Of a stretch of 64,000 nucleotides of DNA, positions 17,745 to 27,383 are shown piece by piece. This DNA comes from Beijerinckiaceae bacterium (GTDB lineage Bacteria > Pseudomonadota > Alphaproteobacteria > Rhizobiales > Beijerinckiaceae). The translations under genes were made by a program, and so were the position numbers. The notes beneath the pieces were generated by a model that saw nothing but the letters and a program-made list of their open reading frames with translations, was not told where the DNA came from and did not search any database. Position 1 is the stretch's first letter. The number at the start of each line of letters is the position of its first letter. The stretch covers positions 153,099-217,098 of the forward strand of contig CANJNI010000002.1 in NCBI GenBank assembly GCA_947475995.1, in the 5' to 3' direction.

Positions 17745-18704
17745 TCACAGCTTTCGCAAGGCAACTTCCTGGATGCTGTGATCGGCGCCTTTGGTCAGAA
17801 CGAGGCTGGCGCGGGCGCGGGTCGGCGCAACATTCTCGTGAAGATTTCGCAGATTGATCCGTCGCCAGATGTCGCGAGCAGTCTCGACGGCTTCCGCGTC
17901 AGTTAAATCCGCATATTTGCGAAAGTAAGAACGAGCGTCGCGAAACGCTGTTTCTCGCAAACGGCGGAAGCGCTCAATGTACCATTGCTCGAGACTTGCA
18001 TCATCGGCATGCAGATAGATCGAGAAGTCCAGAAAATCCGACACGAACGGCGTTGCGCTTCCCTGTCGGCTGGGAAGCAGCACATTGAGTCCTTCAACGA
18101 TCAGAATGTCCGGCCGGTCCACGACGATATGTTCACCGGGTACGACATCATAGCTCAGATGCGAATAGACAGGCGCGGCGACGTTTCTCTTTCCAGCCTT
18201 CACATCGCTCAGGAACCTCAACAGGGCCGCACCGTCGTAGCTTTCCGGAAAGCCCTTGCGGTTCATCAAATCGTCGCGCTGGAGGACCGCGTTGGGAAAG
18301 AGAAACCCGTCCGTCGTGATCAGCTCTACCTTCGGGGTGTTGGGCCAACGGGACATCAGCGCCTTGAGGACGCGAGCGGTGGTGGATTTTCCTACAGCGA
18401 CTGACCCGGCGACCGCGACGATATAAGGCATCTTGCCGTCTTCGGCCCCCAGAAAGCGCTGGGTGGCTTTGAAAAGGCCCTGTGTAGCCGCAACATAAAG
18501 CGCCAGAAGGCGCGACAGCGGCAGATAAATAGCCACAACCTCTTCAACCGAAATGCGATCGTTCATCGATTGGAGGCGGCCGAGATCGTCAACCGTAAGC
18601 GTCAGCGGCGTATCTGCCCGCAATCGCGCCCATTCAGCGCGCGTGAAATGTCGATATGGCGACAAATCTGCCGGGTCCGGTGACTTTTCGATCCGTTCGT
18701 CCAT
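17745..18704 (-). CDS. coaA: Pantothenate kinase, type I
   Basis: A 319-aa CoaA, which commits pantothenate to CoA synthesis and is typically feedback-inhibited by CoA. Walker A GSVAVGKS is at residues 100-107. The segment [15 protein letters not shown] and the [11 protein letters not shown] segment match the family's substrate site. It is the last gene of the minus-strand histidine block, 30 bp after hisE, a standard rhizobial arrangement. Confidence 0.95.
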   Translation of the reverse strand: MDERIEKSPDPADLSPYRHFTRAEWARLRADTPLTLTVDDLGRLQSMNDRISVEEVVAIYLPLSRLLALYVAATQGLFKATQRFLGAEDGKMPYIVAVAGSVAVGKSTTARVLKALMSRWPNTPKVELITTDGFLFPNAVLQRDDLMNRKGFPESYDGAALLRFLSDVKAGKRNVAAPVYSHLSYDVVPGEHIVVDRPDILIVEGLNVLLPSRQGSATPFVSDFLDFSIYLHADDASLEQWYIERFRRLRETAFRDARSYFRKYADLTDAEAVETARDIWRRINLRNLHENVAPTRARASLVLTKGADHSIQEVALRKL

Positions 18705-18734
18705 TGGCGATCCATCATGCGCGACCGAAGCAAG

Positions 18735-19055
18735 TCAGCTCCCACGCGACATTTTTTCCTCAATGCCTGATTTGAAAGTCCGGCGTCGCAACTCTTCCAT
18801 CACGTCCGGCAGAGCGATGTCCGCCGCCTGCAGCATCACAAGGAGGTGGTAGAATACGTCTGCAGATTCCGAAATCAGCGCGCCACGGTCACCCTGCATG
18901 GCGGCGATGACGGCTTCTACCGATTCCTCGCCGAACTTTTTTGCAATGCGTCCCATGCCAGCGTCCAGCAAGGATCTGGTGTAGGACTTCTCCCCGTTTG
19001 AGGCTGTCCGCTCCCGAATGATGGCTGCTAGGTCTTCGAGACGGAACTCACTCAC
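18735..19055 (-). CDS. hisE: Phosphoribosyl-ATP pyrophosphatase
   Basis: A 106-aa HisE from GTG 19055 (MSEFRLEDLAAI); the frame is open further upstream, but the family length is about 107 and the extension would run into hisF. The MazG-like core includes GEESVEAVIAA and SESADVFYHLLVML, which supply the metal-binding acidic residues. It hydrolyses PR-ATP to PR-AMP, the second step of histidine synthesis. It is 22 bp after hisF. Confidence 0.93.
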   Translation of the reverse strand: MSEFRLEDLAAIIRERTASNGEKSYTRSLLDAGMGRIAKKFGEESVEAVIAAMQGDRGALISESADVFYHLLVMLQAADIALPDVMEELRRRTFKSGIEEKMSRGS

Positions 19056-19077
19056 GGCTGCAACTCTCTCTGGAAGG

Positions 19078-19839
19078 TCAGTCCATCCGCATCGGCACGC
19101 CAGCGGCGGCCATATGCTGCTTTGCCTGACGGATCGTAAATTCACCGAAATGGAAAATAGACGCCGCCAGGACGGCAGTGGCGTGCCCGTCGCGGACACC
19201 TTCCACCAGATGGTCCAGCGTGCCGACGCCGCCCGACGCAATCAGCGGAACCGCGACGGAATCCGCGATCGCCCGCGTCAGTTCGAGATCGAATCCCGAC
19301 CGCGTGCCGTCACGATCCATAGAGGTGAGCAGTATCTCGCCAGCCCCGAGTGACACAACTTCCTGCGCATACGCGATGGCGTCGAGACCAGTCGGTTTGC
19401 GACCGCCGTGTGTGAAAATCTCCCAACGTTCCGGACCCGTCTTCTTGGCGTCGATAGCGACCACGGTGCATTGGCTGCCAAATTTCTCGGCGGCTTCGCG
19501 CACAAAATTGCGATCATGCACGGCCGCCGTCATGATCGAAACCTTGTCGGCTCCGGCAAGCAGAAGCTTGCGAATGTCTTCGATGGTCCGGACGCCGCCG
19601 CCGACCGTCAACGGCATGAAGCAAGCTTCGGCGGTGCGTTGGACTACATCCAGAATGGTCCCGCGGTTCTCGTGGCTGGCGGTAATGTCGAGGAAGCAGA
19701 GTTCGTCGGCTCCGGCGGCGTCATACGCCATGGCGGATTCCACCGGATCGCCAGCATCCCGGAGGTCGACGAAGTTGACGCCCTTGACCACCCGGCCGTC
19801 CTTGACGTCCAGGCATGGGATGACGCGGTACTTAAGCAC
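19078..19839 (-). CDS. hisF: Imidazole glycerol phosphate synthase cyclase subunit HisF
   Basis: A 253-aa (beta/alpha)8 barrel. Catalytic D11 is in [13 protein letters not shown] and the second catalytic Asp is in the [10 protein letters not shown] segment near residue 130. The phosphate-binding GGVRTIEDI and [10 protein letters not shown] segments are present. With HisH it makes imidazole glycerol phosphate and AICAR. Its start overlaps hisA by 8 bp. Confidence 0.96.
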   Translation of the reverse strand: MLKYRVIPCLDVKDGRVVKGVNFVDLRDAGDPVESAMAYDAAGADELCFLDITASHENRGTILDVVQRTAEACFMPLTVGGGVRTIEDIRKLLLAGADKVSIMTAAVHDRNFVREAAEKFGSQCTVVAIDAKKTGPERWEIFTHGGRKPTGLDAIAYAQEVVSLGAGEILLTSMDRDGTRSGFDLELTRAIADSVAVPLIASGGVGTLDHLVEGVRDGHATAVLAASIFHFGEFTIRQAKQHMAAAGVPMRMD

Positions 19840-20587
19840 CAGCCTTGCTCCGTGCGGCGCTGATGAGTTTCAGGGCCTCTCTCGGGTCCAGCCTGCCATC
19901 GTAGAGCGCGCGGCCTGTAATGGCACCGGCAAGACGCGAGCAATCGGGCTGCAACAGGCGCTGGACATCGTCGAGGGAAGCCAGCCCGCCCGATGCAATG
20001 ACTGGAATCGTCAGCGCCTCGGCGAGCTCGAGCGTCGATTCGATGTTGAGTCCCTTGAGGTCGCCGTCGCGCGCAATGTCAGTGTAAATGATCGCCGATA
20101 CGCCAGCGTCCTCAAATCTCCGGCCGAGATCGATCGCCGCGACTTCGGACACTCGCGCCCAGCCTTCCACCGCCACCTTTCCGGCGCGCGCGTCGATGCC
20201 GACCGCAATCCGCCCCGGATTAAGCCGGGCCGCCTCCCGCACAAGATCAGGATCCTTGACGGCCGCCGTGCCGATGATCACCCGGCTCACCCCGTTCGAG
20301 AGCCAGCCGTCGATGGTCCGCATATCGCGGATGCCGCCACCGAGCTGGACCGGGATCTTGATCGCTTTCAGAATCGCATTGACCGCCTTGGCGTTCATGG
20401 GCTTGCCGGCGAAAGCCCCATCGAGATCGACGACGTGCAGATATTCGAAGCCCTGATCCTCGAAAGTTTTGGCCTGATGCGGCGGGTCCAGACTGAAAAC
20501 AGTGGCGCGCGCCATGTCGCCATGCACGAGGCGTACACATTCGCCGTCTTTGAGATCGATAGCCGGATACAGGATCAAGGACGCCAC
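19832..20587 (-). CDS. hisA: ProFAR isomerase HisA
   Basis: A 251-aa (beta/alpha)8 barrel paralogous to HisF. The base Asp is in [13 protein letters not shown] and the acid Asp is in the [12 protein letters not shown] segment. It isomerises ProFAR to PRFAR, the HisF substrate. It overlaps hisH by 13 bp and hisF by 8 bp, indicating tight coupling. Confidence 0.96.
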   Translation of the reverse strand: MASLILYPAIDLKDGECVRLVHGDMARATVFSLDPPHQAKTFEDQGFEYLHVVDLDGAFAGKPMNAKAVNAILKAIKIPVQLGGGIRDMRTIDGWLSNGVSRVIIGTAAVKDPDLVREAARLNPGRIAVGIDARAGKVAVEGWARVSEVAAIDLGRRFEDAGVSAIIYTDIARDGDLKGLNIESTLELAEALTIPVIASGGLASLDDVQRLLQPDCSRLAGAITGRALYDGRLDPREALKLISAARSKAGA

Positions 20588-21225
20588 CCGAGGAAGTTTG
20601 CGATCAACGCCAGCCCCAGCTTCTGACTTTTTTCAGGATGAAACTGCGTACCCGCAATGTTGTCGCGGCCTACCATGGCGACGATTTCGCCGCCATACGT
20701 CGTCCGGGCAATAACGTCGTCGCGAGAGACAGGATTGATCTGGAAGGAATGCACGAAATAGGCGTGCAGCCCGACTTCACCCAGTCTTATCCCGTCCAGC
20801 AGGGGGTGCTGGCGCGCCGGCGTCAACGTGTTCCAGCCCATATGGGGGATTTTCAGCGCCGGATCTGCAAGCCTGATTTGCTCGACGTCGCCATGAATCC
20901 AGTCCAGTCCCCTCGAAACCTCATGCTCAAGCCCGCGAGTGGCCAGCAACTGCATTCCGACGCAAATGCCCAGGAACGGCGTGCCGCGCTTCAAGACGGC
21001 TTCGCTCATGCTGTCGATCATGCCCGGCACGGCATCCAGTCCGCGGCGACAGTCCGCGAAGGCGCCCACGCCGGGCAGAACGATCCGCTCGGCGCGCCGG
21101 ACGACATCAGGATCTGCGGTCACCACAATCCTGTCATCGCGTCCCGCATTGCGGACCGCCAACTCAAAAGCCTTGCCGGCCGAGTGCAGATTGCCTGAAC
21201 CGTAATTGATGATCGCGACCGTCAT
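20575..21225 (-). CDS. hisH: Imidazole glycerol phosphate synthase glutaminase subunit HisH
   Basis: A 216-aa class I glutamine amidotransferase. The nucleophile C88 lies in GICVGMQLL and the His-Glu pair in [10 protein letters not shown] near the C-terminus. The N-terminus [13 protein letters not shown] and the oxyanion-hole PGVGAF (51-56) are typical. It feeds ammonia through the HisF barrel. It overlaps the DUF2628 gene by 4 bp. Confidence 0.96.
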   Translation of the reverse strand: MTVAIINYGSGNLHSAGKAFELAVRNAGRDDRIVVTADPDVVRRAERIVLPGVGAFADCRRGLDAVPGMIDSMSEAVLKRGTPFLGICVGMQLLATRGLEHEVSRGLDWIHGDVEQIRLADPALKIPHMGWNTLTPARQHPLLDGIRLGEVGLHAYFVHSFQINPVSRDDVIARTTYGGEIVAMVGRDNIAGTQFHPEKSQKLGLALIANFLGWRP

Positions 21226-21689
21226 GACCGGACCTCACTCATCGGAAAGAGGCCGATAATTGCATCTGAAGGGGGCGCAAAGCCGGTTGAAACCGCAGGA
21301 CGCGGAGGTTCCTGCCGCCGCATCACGGCGCGGCGGAAAAAAATGCGTTCTGCCTCCCGCAGACTATCGCCGGTGACGACGTCGATCACCTCGTAGCGCC
21401 GGCGCTGCAGGGCGGCTTCGATCAGCGACTGGCCCTGGACGCCGAGAAACAGCGCGATCGCCTCGACCAGCCAGAGCATCGACGGGGCGTGCAGGAAGCC
21501 AACACCCCAAAGCACTAGGATCATGACAAAAATCAACAGCCAACCGGCAAGAGCCCGCCAGTTGCGGTGATAGGCCAGCCAGAGCGGACCGAGGGCGGCC
21601 GCCCAGAAGCGAAAACCCTCCCGGACAAGGACGGCATCCGCAATGGCTGATTCTGCGCTTTTGAGCGCCATCACCGAATAGGTCGCCAT
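21222..21689 (-). CDS. DUF2628 membrane protein within the his block
   Basis: A 155-aa protein. Residues 25-50 are amphipathic and 46-90 contain about two hydrophobic helices ([18 protein letters not shown] and [14 protein letters not shown]). The C-terminal half is soluble, Arg-rich and Pro-rich. It matches the DUF2628 family by the N-terminal [20 protein letters not shown] pattern. The family commonly lies between hisB and hisH in Rhizobiales and has no established function. The 4-bp overlap with hisH suggests a role linked to this transcript, but nothing in the sequence indicates a histidine enzyme. Confidence 0.85.
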   Translation of the reverse strand: MATYSVMALKSAESAIADAVLVREGFRFWAAALGPLWLAYHRNWRALAGWLLIFVMILVLWGVGFLHAPSMLWLVEAIALFLGVQGQSLIEAALQRRRYEVIDVVTGDSLREAERIFFRRAVMRRQEPPRPAVSTGFAPPSDAIIGLFPMSEVRS

Positions 21690-21696
21690 CCGGTCC

Positions 21697-22284
21697 TCAC
21701 AGCGTTCCTTTGGTCGACGGGATGCGTCCGCTTTGGCGGGGGTCGATCGTCGCCGCGACCCGCAACGCCCGAGCGACCGCCTTGAAGCAGGACTCCGCGA
21801 TATGGTGGTCGTTGACGCCGTAGAACGTCTCCAGATGCAGGGTCATGCCGGCATTCATTGCAAACGCCTGGAAAAACTCCCGCACGAGCTGCGTGTCGAA
21901 TTCACCGATCTTGCCACGGCCGAACTCCGTGCGGAACACCAGAAAGGGCCGGCCGGAAATGTCGATTGCCGCGCGCGTCAGGGTCTCGTCCATCGGAAGA
22001 TGGACGTCCGCATAGCGTGTAATGCCCTTCAGATCTCCGAAAGCCTGCCGGAGCGCCTGCCCGAGGGCGATTCCCGTGTCTTCCACGGTGTGGTGGAAGT
22101 CGATATGCAGATCCCCCTTGGCGGCGATGGAAATGTCGATCAATGAATGGCGCGCCAACTGGTCGAGCATGTGGTCGAAAAAGCCGATACCGGTCGAAAT
22201 CGCCGAATGTCCGGTCCCATCGATATCGACTGAGACGGAAATCTCGGTTTCGCGGGTTTTGCGCTGAATGGTGGCGCTGCGCAT
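21697..22284 (-). CDS. hisB: Imidazoleglycerol-phosphate dehydratase HisB
   Basis: A 195-aa HisB (stand-alone dehydratase, no phosphatase domain) from ATG 22284. Metal-binding histidine motifs [12 protein letters not shown] and [12 protein letters not shown] are present, and the second histidine cluster DHHIAES lies near the C-terminus. It dehydrates IGP to imidazole-acetol phosphate. It is the first gene of the minus-strand run hisB-DUF2628-hisH-hisA-hisF-hisE-coaA and is divergent from hslV, so the operon promoter lies in 22285-22350. Confidence 0.96.
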   Translation of the reverse strand: MRSATIQRKTRETEISVSVDIDGTGHSAISTGIGFFDHMLDQLARHSLIDISIAAKGDLHIDFHHTVEDTGIALGQALRQAFGDLKGITRYADVHLPMDETLTRAAIDISGRPFLVFRTEFGRGKIGEFDTQLVREFFQAFAMNAGMTLHLETFYGVNDHHIAESCFKAVARALRVAATIDPRQSGRIPSTKGTL

Positions 22285-22352
22285 GGGGGGCTCTCGTTGC
22301 GGTTGAGGGGCTTCTAGCAAGCTGGTGCTGATGTGGCTACCCTTTCGGTTGC

Positions 22353-22384
22353 CTTGCGGTCACGGCCACCAGCCCCTAGATGGT
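22353..22384 (+). promoter_or_regulatory. Candidate heat-shock sigma (RpoH) promoter of hslVU
   Basis: CTTG (22353-22356) is followed after 18 bp by CCTAGAT (22375-22381). This resembles RpoH promoters of alphaproteobacteria (CTTG, spacer 17-18, CYTAT-T), with one departure in the -10. Transcription would start near 22386-22390, downstream of an in-frame ATG at 22380, and hslVU is a classical RpoH target. The match is suggestive rather than perfect. Confidence 0.45.
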
Positions 22385-22430
22385 CGCTCACCGGCGGTTA
22401 AATCCGCGCCAATTTTCCGGAACTTCGATC

Positions 22431-22997
22431 TTGTCCCAATCTTCCGCCGACCAATGGCACGCCACCACAATCCTGATGGTGCGCAAGAACGCGCGCACCG
22501 TGATAGGCGGCGACGGGCAGGTCAGCCTCGGCCAGACGATCATCAAGGCAAATGCACGGAAGGTCCGGCGTTTGGGGAAAGGCGATGTCATCGCCGGCTT
22601 TGCGGGCGCGACCGCCGACGCTTTCACGCTTTTCGAGCGTCTGGAGGCCAAGCTCGACCAATACCCGGGCCAGTTGCTGCGCGCCTGCGTGGAACTGGCC
22701 AAGGACTGGCGGACGGACCGCTATTTGCGGCGGCTGGAAGCCATGATGCTCGTCGCCGACGCCCGCACGTGTCTGGTTCTCACCGGGAATGGCGATGTAC
22801 TCGAGCCGGAAGCCACCGAACACGGCAGCGTCATGGCCATTGGCTCCGGCGGAAACTATGCGCTGGCGGCGGCGCGCGCGCTTTTGCCCGTCGAGCCGTC
22901 TCCGGATGAGATTGTGCGGCGCTCCATGGCGATAGCAGCCGATATCTGTGTCTATACGAACCGCAGCCTCGTGCTCGAATCCATCGACGCCGCGTAA
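22431..22997 (+). CDS. hslV: ATP-dependent protease peptidase subunit HslV (ClpQ)
   Basis: A 188-aa HslV if it starts at TTG 22431 ([15 protein letters not shown]); the frame is also open from ATG 22380. The TTG form matches the short propeptide of homologues, has GGA about 9 nt upstream, and avoids the candidate promoter that overlaps ATG 22380. The mature catalytic threonine would be T12 (TTILMVRK). [11 protein letters not shown] and the [15 protein letters not shown] segment are family hallmarks. HslV dodecamers degrade proteins unfolded by HslU. It is 10 bp upstream of hslU. Confidence 0.93.
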   Translation: MSQSSADQWHATTILMVRKNARTVIGGDGQVSLGQTIIKANARKVRRLGKGDVIAGFAGATADAFTLFERLEAKLDQYPGQLLRACVELAKDWRTDRYLRRLEAMMLVADARTCLVLTGNGDVLEPEATEHGSVMAIGSGGNYALAAARALLPVEPSPDEIVRRSMAIAADICVYTNRSLVLESIDAA

Positions 22998-23007
22998 GGA
23001 TTTTGGA

Positions 23008-24315
23008 ATGACCGACCTGTCTCCCCGCGAGATCGTTTCGGAACTTGACCGGTTCATCGTTGGCCAGAAGGCAGCGAAGCGCGCGGTCGCAATCGCCTTG
23101 CGAAACCGCTGGCGGCGGTTGCGTCTGGAAGGCGCAATGCGTGACGAGGTCCTGCCGAAAAACATCCTCATGATTGGCCCGACCGGCTGCGGCAAGACCG
23201 AAATCTCCCGCCGTCTGGCAAAGCTGGCCGGTGCTCCGTTTCTGAAGGTCGAAGCGACCAAATTCACCGAAGTGGGCTATGTGGGCCGCGACGTCGAACA
23301 GATCATCCGCGACCTGCTGGAAGTAGGAATTTCGCTCGTTAAGGAAAACAAGCGAAAAGGTCTCGAAGCCCGCGCTCACCTGGCGGCCGAAGAGCGGATG
23401 CTCGACGCGCTCGTGGGCGCCACGGCCTCCCCTGCAACGCGTGATTCCTTTCGCAAGAAACTCCGCGCTGGCGAACTCGACGACAAGGAAGTCGAGATCG
23501 AGATCGCTCAGGGCGGCGGTAATGTGCCTTTCTTCGAACTGCCCAACATGCCGGGCGCATCGGTCGGGGCGATTTCGATCGGCGACATTTTCGGGAAGGC
23601 TTTAGGCGGCAAGGCGAAGATCCGAAAGACATCCGTCCGGGAAGCTTATGCGCCGCTGATCGCCGAGGAGAGCGATAAGATGCTCGACCAGGATCAGGTC
23701 GTGCAGGAAGCGATCCGGGACGTGGAAAACAATGGTATCGTGTTCCTGGACGAGATCGACAAGATCTGCGCCCGCGAGGGCCGCACCGGGGGCGACGTCT
23801 CACGTGAAGGCGTCCAGCGCGACTTGCTGCCGCTGATCGAGGGGACAAGCGTTTCCACCAAGCACGGCACAGTCAAGACCGACCATATCCTGTTCATCGC
23901 ATCGGGCGCATTTCACGTGTCCAAGCCGTCGGACCTTCTGCCGGAATTACAGGGCAGGCTGCCGATCCGTGTCGAACTGCAGCCCCTGGGAGAGGACGAT
24001 TTCCGCCGCATCCTGACAGAGACGGAAGTCAATCTGATCAAGCAATATGCGGCGCTGATGGAAACCGAGGGCGTGAAGCTGGAATTTACCAGCGATGCAA
24101 TCGACGCGTTGGCGCGCATCGCCGTGCAGGTCAACTCGACTGTCGAGAACATCGGCGCGCGTCGGCTACAAACCGTGATGGAGCGGGTGCTGGACGAAAT
24201 CAGCTTTTCAGCGCCCGACAAATCAGGAGAGACCATCGCGGTCGATGCATCCTTCGTGGAGCGCAACCTCGGCGACCTGGCCCGGAACGCAGATCTCAGC
24301 CGTTTCATCCTCTGA
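23008..24315 (+). CDS. hslU: ATP-dependent protease ATPase subunit HslU (ClpY)
   Basis: A 435-aa AAA+ unfoldase from ATG 23008, with AAGGA upstream. Walker A GPTGCGKT is at 57-64 and Walker [14 protein letters not shown] near residue 245. The intermediate (I) domain lies between about residues 110 and 240, and the C-terminus ends ADLSRFIL, the tail that activates HslV. The sensor segment is [17 protein letters not shown]. It is the partner of hslV immediately upstream. Confidence 0.96.
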   Translation: MTDLSPREIVSELDRFIVGQKAAKRAVAIALRNRWRRLRLEGAMRDEVLPKNILMIGPTGCGKTEISRRLAKLAGAPFLKVEATKFTEVGYVGRDVEQIIRDLLEVGISLVKENKRKGLEARAHLAAEERMLDALVGATASPATRDSFRKKLRAGELDDKEVEIEIAQGGGNVPFFELPNMPGASVGAISIGDIFGKALGGKAKIRKTSVREAYAPLIAEESDKMLDQDQVVQEAIRDVENNGIVFLDEIDKICAREGRTGGDVSREGVQRDLLPLIEGTSVSTKHGTVKTDHILFIASGAFHVSKPSDLLPELQGRLPIRVELQPLGEDDFRRILTETEVNLIKQYAALMETEGVKLEFTSDAIDALARIAVQVNSTVENIGARRLQTVMERVLDEISFSAPDKSGETIAVDASFVERNLGDLARNADLSRFIL

Positions 24316-24381
24316 AAGTCGGCCACTTGCGTTGGCGGAAACCGGTTGCCATAAGGCGTCCACCAAGTGGAGACGCGCGAC

Positions 24382-25416
24382 ATGGCCACCTTTCCCGAGC
24401 TCGTTTTTTCAGGCGTGCAGCCGACCGGGAATCTGCATCTCGGCAACTATCTCGGGGCGATCACGAAGTTCGTCGATCTGCAAGAGACGCATGACTGCAT
24501 CTACTGTGTGGTTGATCTGCACGCGATCACCGTTGCGCAAAACCCTGCGGAACTGACGTCGAACATCCGTGAAGTGACGGCTGCCTTCATCGCAGCCGGA
24601 ATCGATCCGAAGAAGCACATCATATTCAACCAGAGCCAGGTGGCCGAACACGCAGAGCTCGCCTGGGTGTTCAACTGTATCGCCCGCATCGGCTGGCTGA
24701 ACCGCATGACGCAGTTCAAGGAAAAGGCCGGCAAGGATCGCGAGAATGCCTCCGTCGGTCTCTATGCCTACCCGACCCTGATGGCTGCCGACATTCTGGT
24801 CTATCGCGCAACCCATGTGCCTGTCGGCGAGGACCAGAAACAGCATCTTGAACTGGCGCGCGACATTGCCCAGAAGTTCAACAACGATTTTGCGGAGACG
24901 ATCCGCAATGTCGTCGGGGCCGATGCCTATTTTCCCCAGCCTGAACCCCTGATTCAGGGGCCGGCTACACGGGTCATGAGCCTGCGCGACGGCACGAAAA
25001 AAATGTCCAAGTCGGACCCCTCGGATTATTCACGCATCAACCTTACGGACGATGCGGATACGATTGCCCAGAAGGTCCGCAAGGCGAAGACCGATCCGGA
25101 ACCTCTCCCGTCGGAATTGCCGGGGCTCGCCAAGCGTCCGGAGGCAGACAATCTTGTCGGCATTTTCGCAGCGCTGAACAAGCAGTCGAAAGAGGATGTC
25201 CTCACCCAGTTCGGCAGCGCCAATTTCTCAACCTTCAAGTCTGCGCTGGTTGATCTAGCGGTCTCCAAGCTTGGCCCGATCGGCGCCGAAATGAAGCGCC
25301 TTCAGGCTGACAAGAGCTACATCGATGGAGTTCTGTCCGACGGGTCGGCGCGCGCCAAGGTTCTTGCTGCCGGCACGATGCAGGATGTGAAGGACATGCT
25401 GGGCTTCATCCGCTAA
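24382..25416 (+). CDS. trpS: Tryptophanyl-tRNA synthetase
   Basis: A 344-aa class I synthetase from ATG 24382 ([16 protein letters not shown]); an in-frame GTG lies 15 bp upstream. The HIGH-like motif [10 protein letters not shown] is at residues 14-23 and the KMSKS motif is in [10 protein letters not shown] near residue 210. It charges tRNA-Trp. Length matches the family. Many rhizobia keep murJ just upstream; here hslU is 66 bp upstream instead. Confidence 0.95.
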   Translation: MATFPELVFSGVQPTGNLHLGNYLGAITKFVDLQETHDCIYCVVDLHAITVAQNPAELTSNIREVTAAFIAAGIDPKKHIIFNQSQVAEHAELAWVFNCIARIGWLNRMTQFKEKAGKDRENASVGLYAYPTLMAADILVYRATHVPVGEDQKQHLELARDIAQKFNNDFAETIRNVVGADAYFPQPEPLIQGPATRVMSLRDGTKKMSKSDPSDYSRINLTDDADTIAQKVRKAKTDPEPLPSELPGLAKRPEADNLVGIFAALNKQSKEDVLTQFGSANFSTFKSALVDLAVSKLGPIGAEMKRLQADKSYIDGVLSDGSARAKVLAAGTMQDVKDMLGFIR

Positions 25417-25503
25417 CTCCCCGTGTTTGATGGCGAGCACGGCAATCTGCTACTATACGCAGGCAACCGACATCGGCCTTGAACCGACTGGCTGGAGACC
25501 CGC

Positions 25504-26067
25504 ATGTTTATTCAGACTGAAGCCACGCCAAATCCTGCCACACTCAAGTTTTTGCCCGGTCGTCCGGTGCTGCCCGACGGCTCGCTCGATATCCGCGACG
25601 AGAGATCGGCTGAAAAATCACCGCTCGCGCAGGCGCTTTTCGCCATCAACGACGTCTCCAGCGTGTTTTTCGGCTCCGACTTCATCTCTGTAACCAAGAA
25701 AGCCGGGGAGTGGCAGCATCTGAAGCCTGCCATTCTGGGCGCTATCATGGAGCATTTCAGCTCCGGCAATCCGATCCTGATTGCGGGCGAAACCGGGGCT
25801 GCCGGCGACGACTCGGAGGAGTTTTTTGCCCCTGACGACGCCGAAACCGTCGAGACCATCAAGGAATTGCTGGAAACCCGAGTGCGTCCGGCCGTCGCCG
25901 GAGACGGCGGCGACATCACCTTCCGGGGTTTCCGGGACGGCACCCTGTTTGTGACCATGAAAGGGTCCTGCTCTGGTTGCCCGTCCTCGACAGCGACGCT
26001 CAAGAACGGCATACAGAACCTGATGCGGCATTTTGTGCCCGAGGTGCGGTCGGTCGAACAGATCTGA
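25504..26067 (+). CDS. NifU-family Fe-S scaffold/carrier (Nfu type)
   Basis: A 187-aa protein. The N-terminal Nfu domain starts MFIQTEATPNPATLKFLP. The C-terminal NifU-like domain (about 113-187) holds the cluster-binding C156-x2-C159 in GSCSGCPSS, preceded by VRPAVAGDGGDI. Such proteins carry 4Fe-4S clusters to targets such as lipoyl synthase or aconitase. MiaB, a 4Fe-4S enzyme, is encoded 1.3 kb downstream. The order trpS-nfu-tsaB-rimI-miaB is conserved in Rhizobiales. Confidence 0.93.
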   Translation: MFIQTEATPNPATLKFLPGRPVLPDGSLDIRDERSAEKSPLAQALFAINDVSSVFFGSDFISVTKKAGEWQHLKPAILGAIMEHFSSGNPILIAGETGAAGDDSEEFFAPDDAETVETIKELLETRVRPAVAGDGGDITFRGFRDGTLFVTMKGSCSGCPSSTATLKNGIQNLMRHFVPEVRSVEQI

Positions 26068-26096
26068 CGGGAGCGCCTGTCGCAAAGACGGACCGG

Positions 26097-26786
26097 ATGA
26101 GAATTCTCGCAATCGACACTGCCTTGCCGAGTGTCAGCGTCTGCGTGATGGACGCGGGTAGTACGGACGCGCTCGCCGTAGAACGCGCACAAATGTCCCG
26201 CGGGCACGCCGAGGCGCTGATGCCGATCGTGCGCTCGGTGGTCTCCATGATTGAAGGGGGATTCGGGACTCTCGATCGGGTCGCGGTTTCTGTCGGTCCC
26301 GGTTCCTTCACCGGCATACGAGTCGGGCTGGCGGCCGCCAGAGCCATTGGACTTGCACGTGGAATTCCGGTTGTGGGCGTTTCTACGCTGGCCGCTTTTG
26401 CTGCTCCCATCATCGGCGCGGCAGGCCCCGATGTGGTTGCAAGTTCCATAGACGCCCGCCACGGCAATCTTTTTCTTCAGGTTTTCGATCGCGGCGGCCG
26501 CACCATCGTCACGCCCCGGATCGTGTCCATACGGGATGCAGTCCGGACCCTCGGCTCGGGTCCGGTGCGGCTCGTTGGTAACGGCGCGCCCTTGATGGCA
26601 ATCGAAGCCTGGTCTGTCGGAATGGAGGCCGAGATCGATGGCGAGGCAGATGCACCGGACATCGCTTTTGTGGCTCGGTTGGGCCTTCTGGCGGACCCAA
26701 CCTACGCGCCGCCCCGCCCGCTTTACCTGAAGGCTCCGGACGCAAAGGTAGCTCAGCAGTCAGAGACGCTTCGGGCTCCGGTCTAG
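26097..26786 (+). CDS. tsaB: tRNA t6A37 threonylcarbamoyltransferase subunit TsaB
   Basis: A 229-aa TsaB from ATG 26097 (MRILAIDTALPSVSVCVMD); the frame is open upstream through the nfu gene but the family begins here. It has the ASKHA-like N-terminal fold and the VGPGSFTGIRVGLAAARAI segment. It scaffolds TsaD/TsaE for N6-threonylcarbamoyl modification of A37 in ANN-decoding tRNAs. rimI follows after 5 bp, a very common pairing. Confidence 0.93.
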   Translation: MRILAIDTALPSVSVCVMDAGSTDALAVERAQMSRGHAEALMPIVRSVVSMIEGGFGTLDRVAVSVGPGSFTGIRVGLAAARAIGLARGIPVVGVSTLAAFAAPIIGAAGPDVVASSIDARHGNLFLQVFDRGGRTIVTPRIVSIRDAVRTLGSGPVRLVGNGAPLMAIEAWSVGMEAEIDGEADAPDIAFVARLGLLADPTYAPPRPLYLKAPDAKVAQQSETLRAPV

Positions 26787-26791
26787 ATACG

Positions 26792-27268
26792 ATGTTGTTC
26801 GGCTCTTTCTGGTCCCGCCCGGTCGCCGAATATCTGGCCTTGCAAACAAGCCAGGCGGCAGATTGCGCGCGCCTGCACGCCACTTCGTTTGCGCATCCCT
26901 GGAGCTCTACCGAGTTCGAGAACCTGATTTCTGCCGAAAACATATTGGCTGACGGGGCCTTTTTGCGCGGCAAGCTGATTGGTTTCGCGCTTTCCCGTCA
27001 GGCATTGGACGAGGCCGAGCTGCTCACGATCGTTATCGAACCCAACCGCCGTCAGGGCGGGGTCGGGTCCCGGCTCTTGTCGGCCCATATCGAAACTCTT
27101 ATCCGCCGCAAGGCGCGTCAGATCTTTCTCGAGGTCGATGAAACCAACAAGGCCGCCCGAAAGCTTTATGCGGCACAACGTTTCGAACAGGTGGGACGCC
27201 GCGAAGCCTACTACAGGCGACCGGGCGAAGCGCCGGTCGCAGCGTTGGTGTTGCAGAAAAATATTTGA
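26792..27268 (+). CDS. rimI: Ribosomal-protein-alanine N-acetyltransferase RimI
   Basis: A 158-aa GNAT acetyltransferase. The acetyl-CoA loop (QGGVGSRLL) follows TIVIEPNRR, and FLEVDETNKAARKLYAAQRF contains the catalytic and substrate segments of RimI. The family acetylates the N-terminal alanine of ribosomal protein S18. It is 5 bp from tsaB. A Tyr pair (AYYRRPG) near the C-terminus fits the RimI acid residue. Confidence 0.9.
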   Translation: MLFGSFWSRPVAEYLALQTSQAADCARLHATSFAHPWSSTEFENLISAENILADGAFLRGKLIGFALSRQALDEAELLTIVIEPNRRQGGVGSRLLSAHIETLIRRKARQIFLEVDETNKAARKLYAAQRFEQVGRREAYYRRPGEAPVAALVLQKNI

Positions 27269-27383
27269 ATCAATGGAGTAATTCGGACGTTTGACTCCGG
27301 ACGGCCTGCGCGCAACAAACAGCCATGGAGCAAGTCGTCGGCGTGGCCGCAGCCCAGTCCCAATAAAGGCGTGTTTGAGAACC

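Noticed and set aside
19178..20626. A 482-codon open frame on the plus strand across hisF and hisA
   Set aside because: It is antisense to two clear, motif-bearing genes; the translation is Arg/Pro/Ser-rich with no family features. Long antisense frames are expected in GC-rich DNA.
23802..23926. Further parS-like sequences in hslU (TCTCACGTGAAGG and TTTCACGTGTCCA)
   Set aside because: Only the CACGTG core and one arm match, and both are explained by coding sequence. The two true parS sites are perfect 16-mers.
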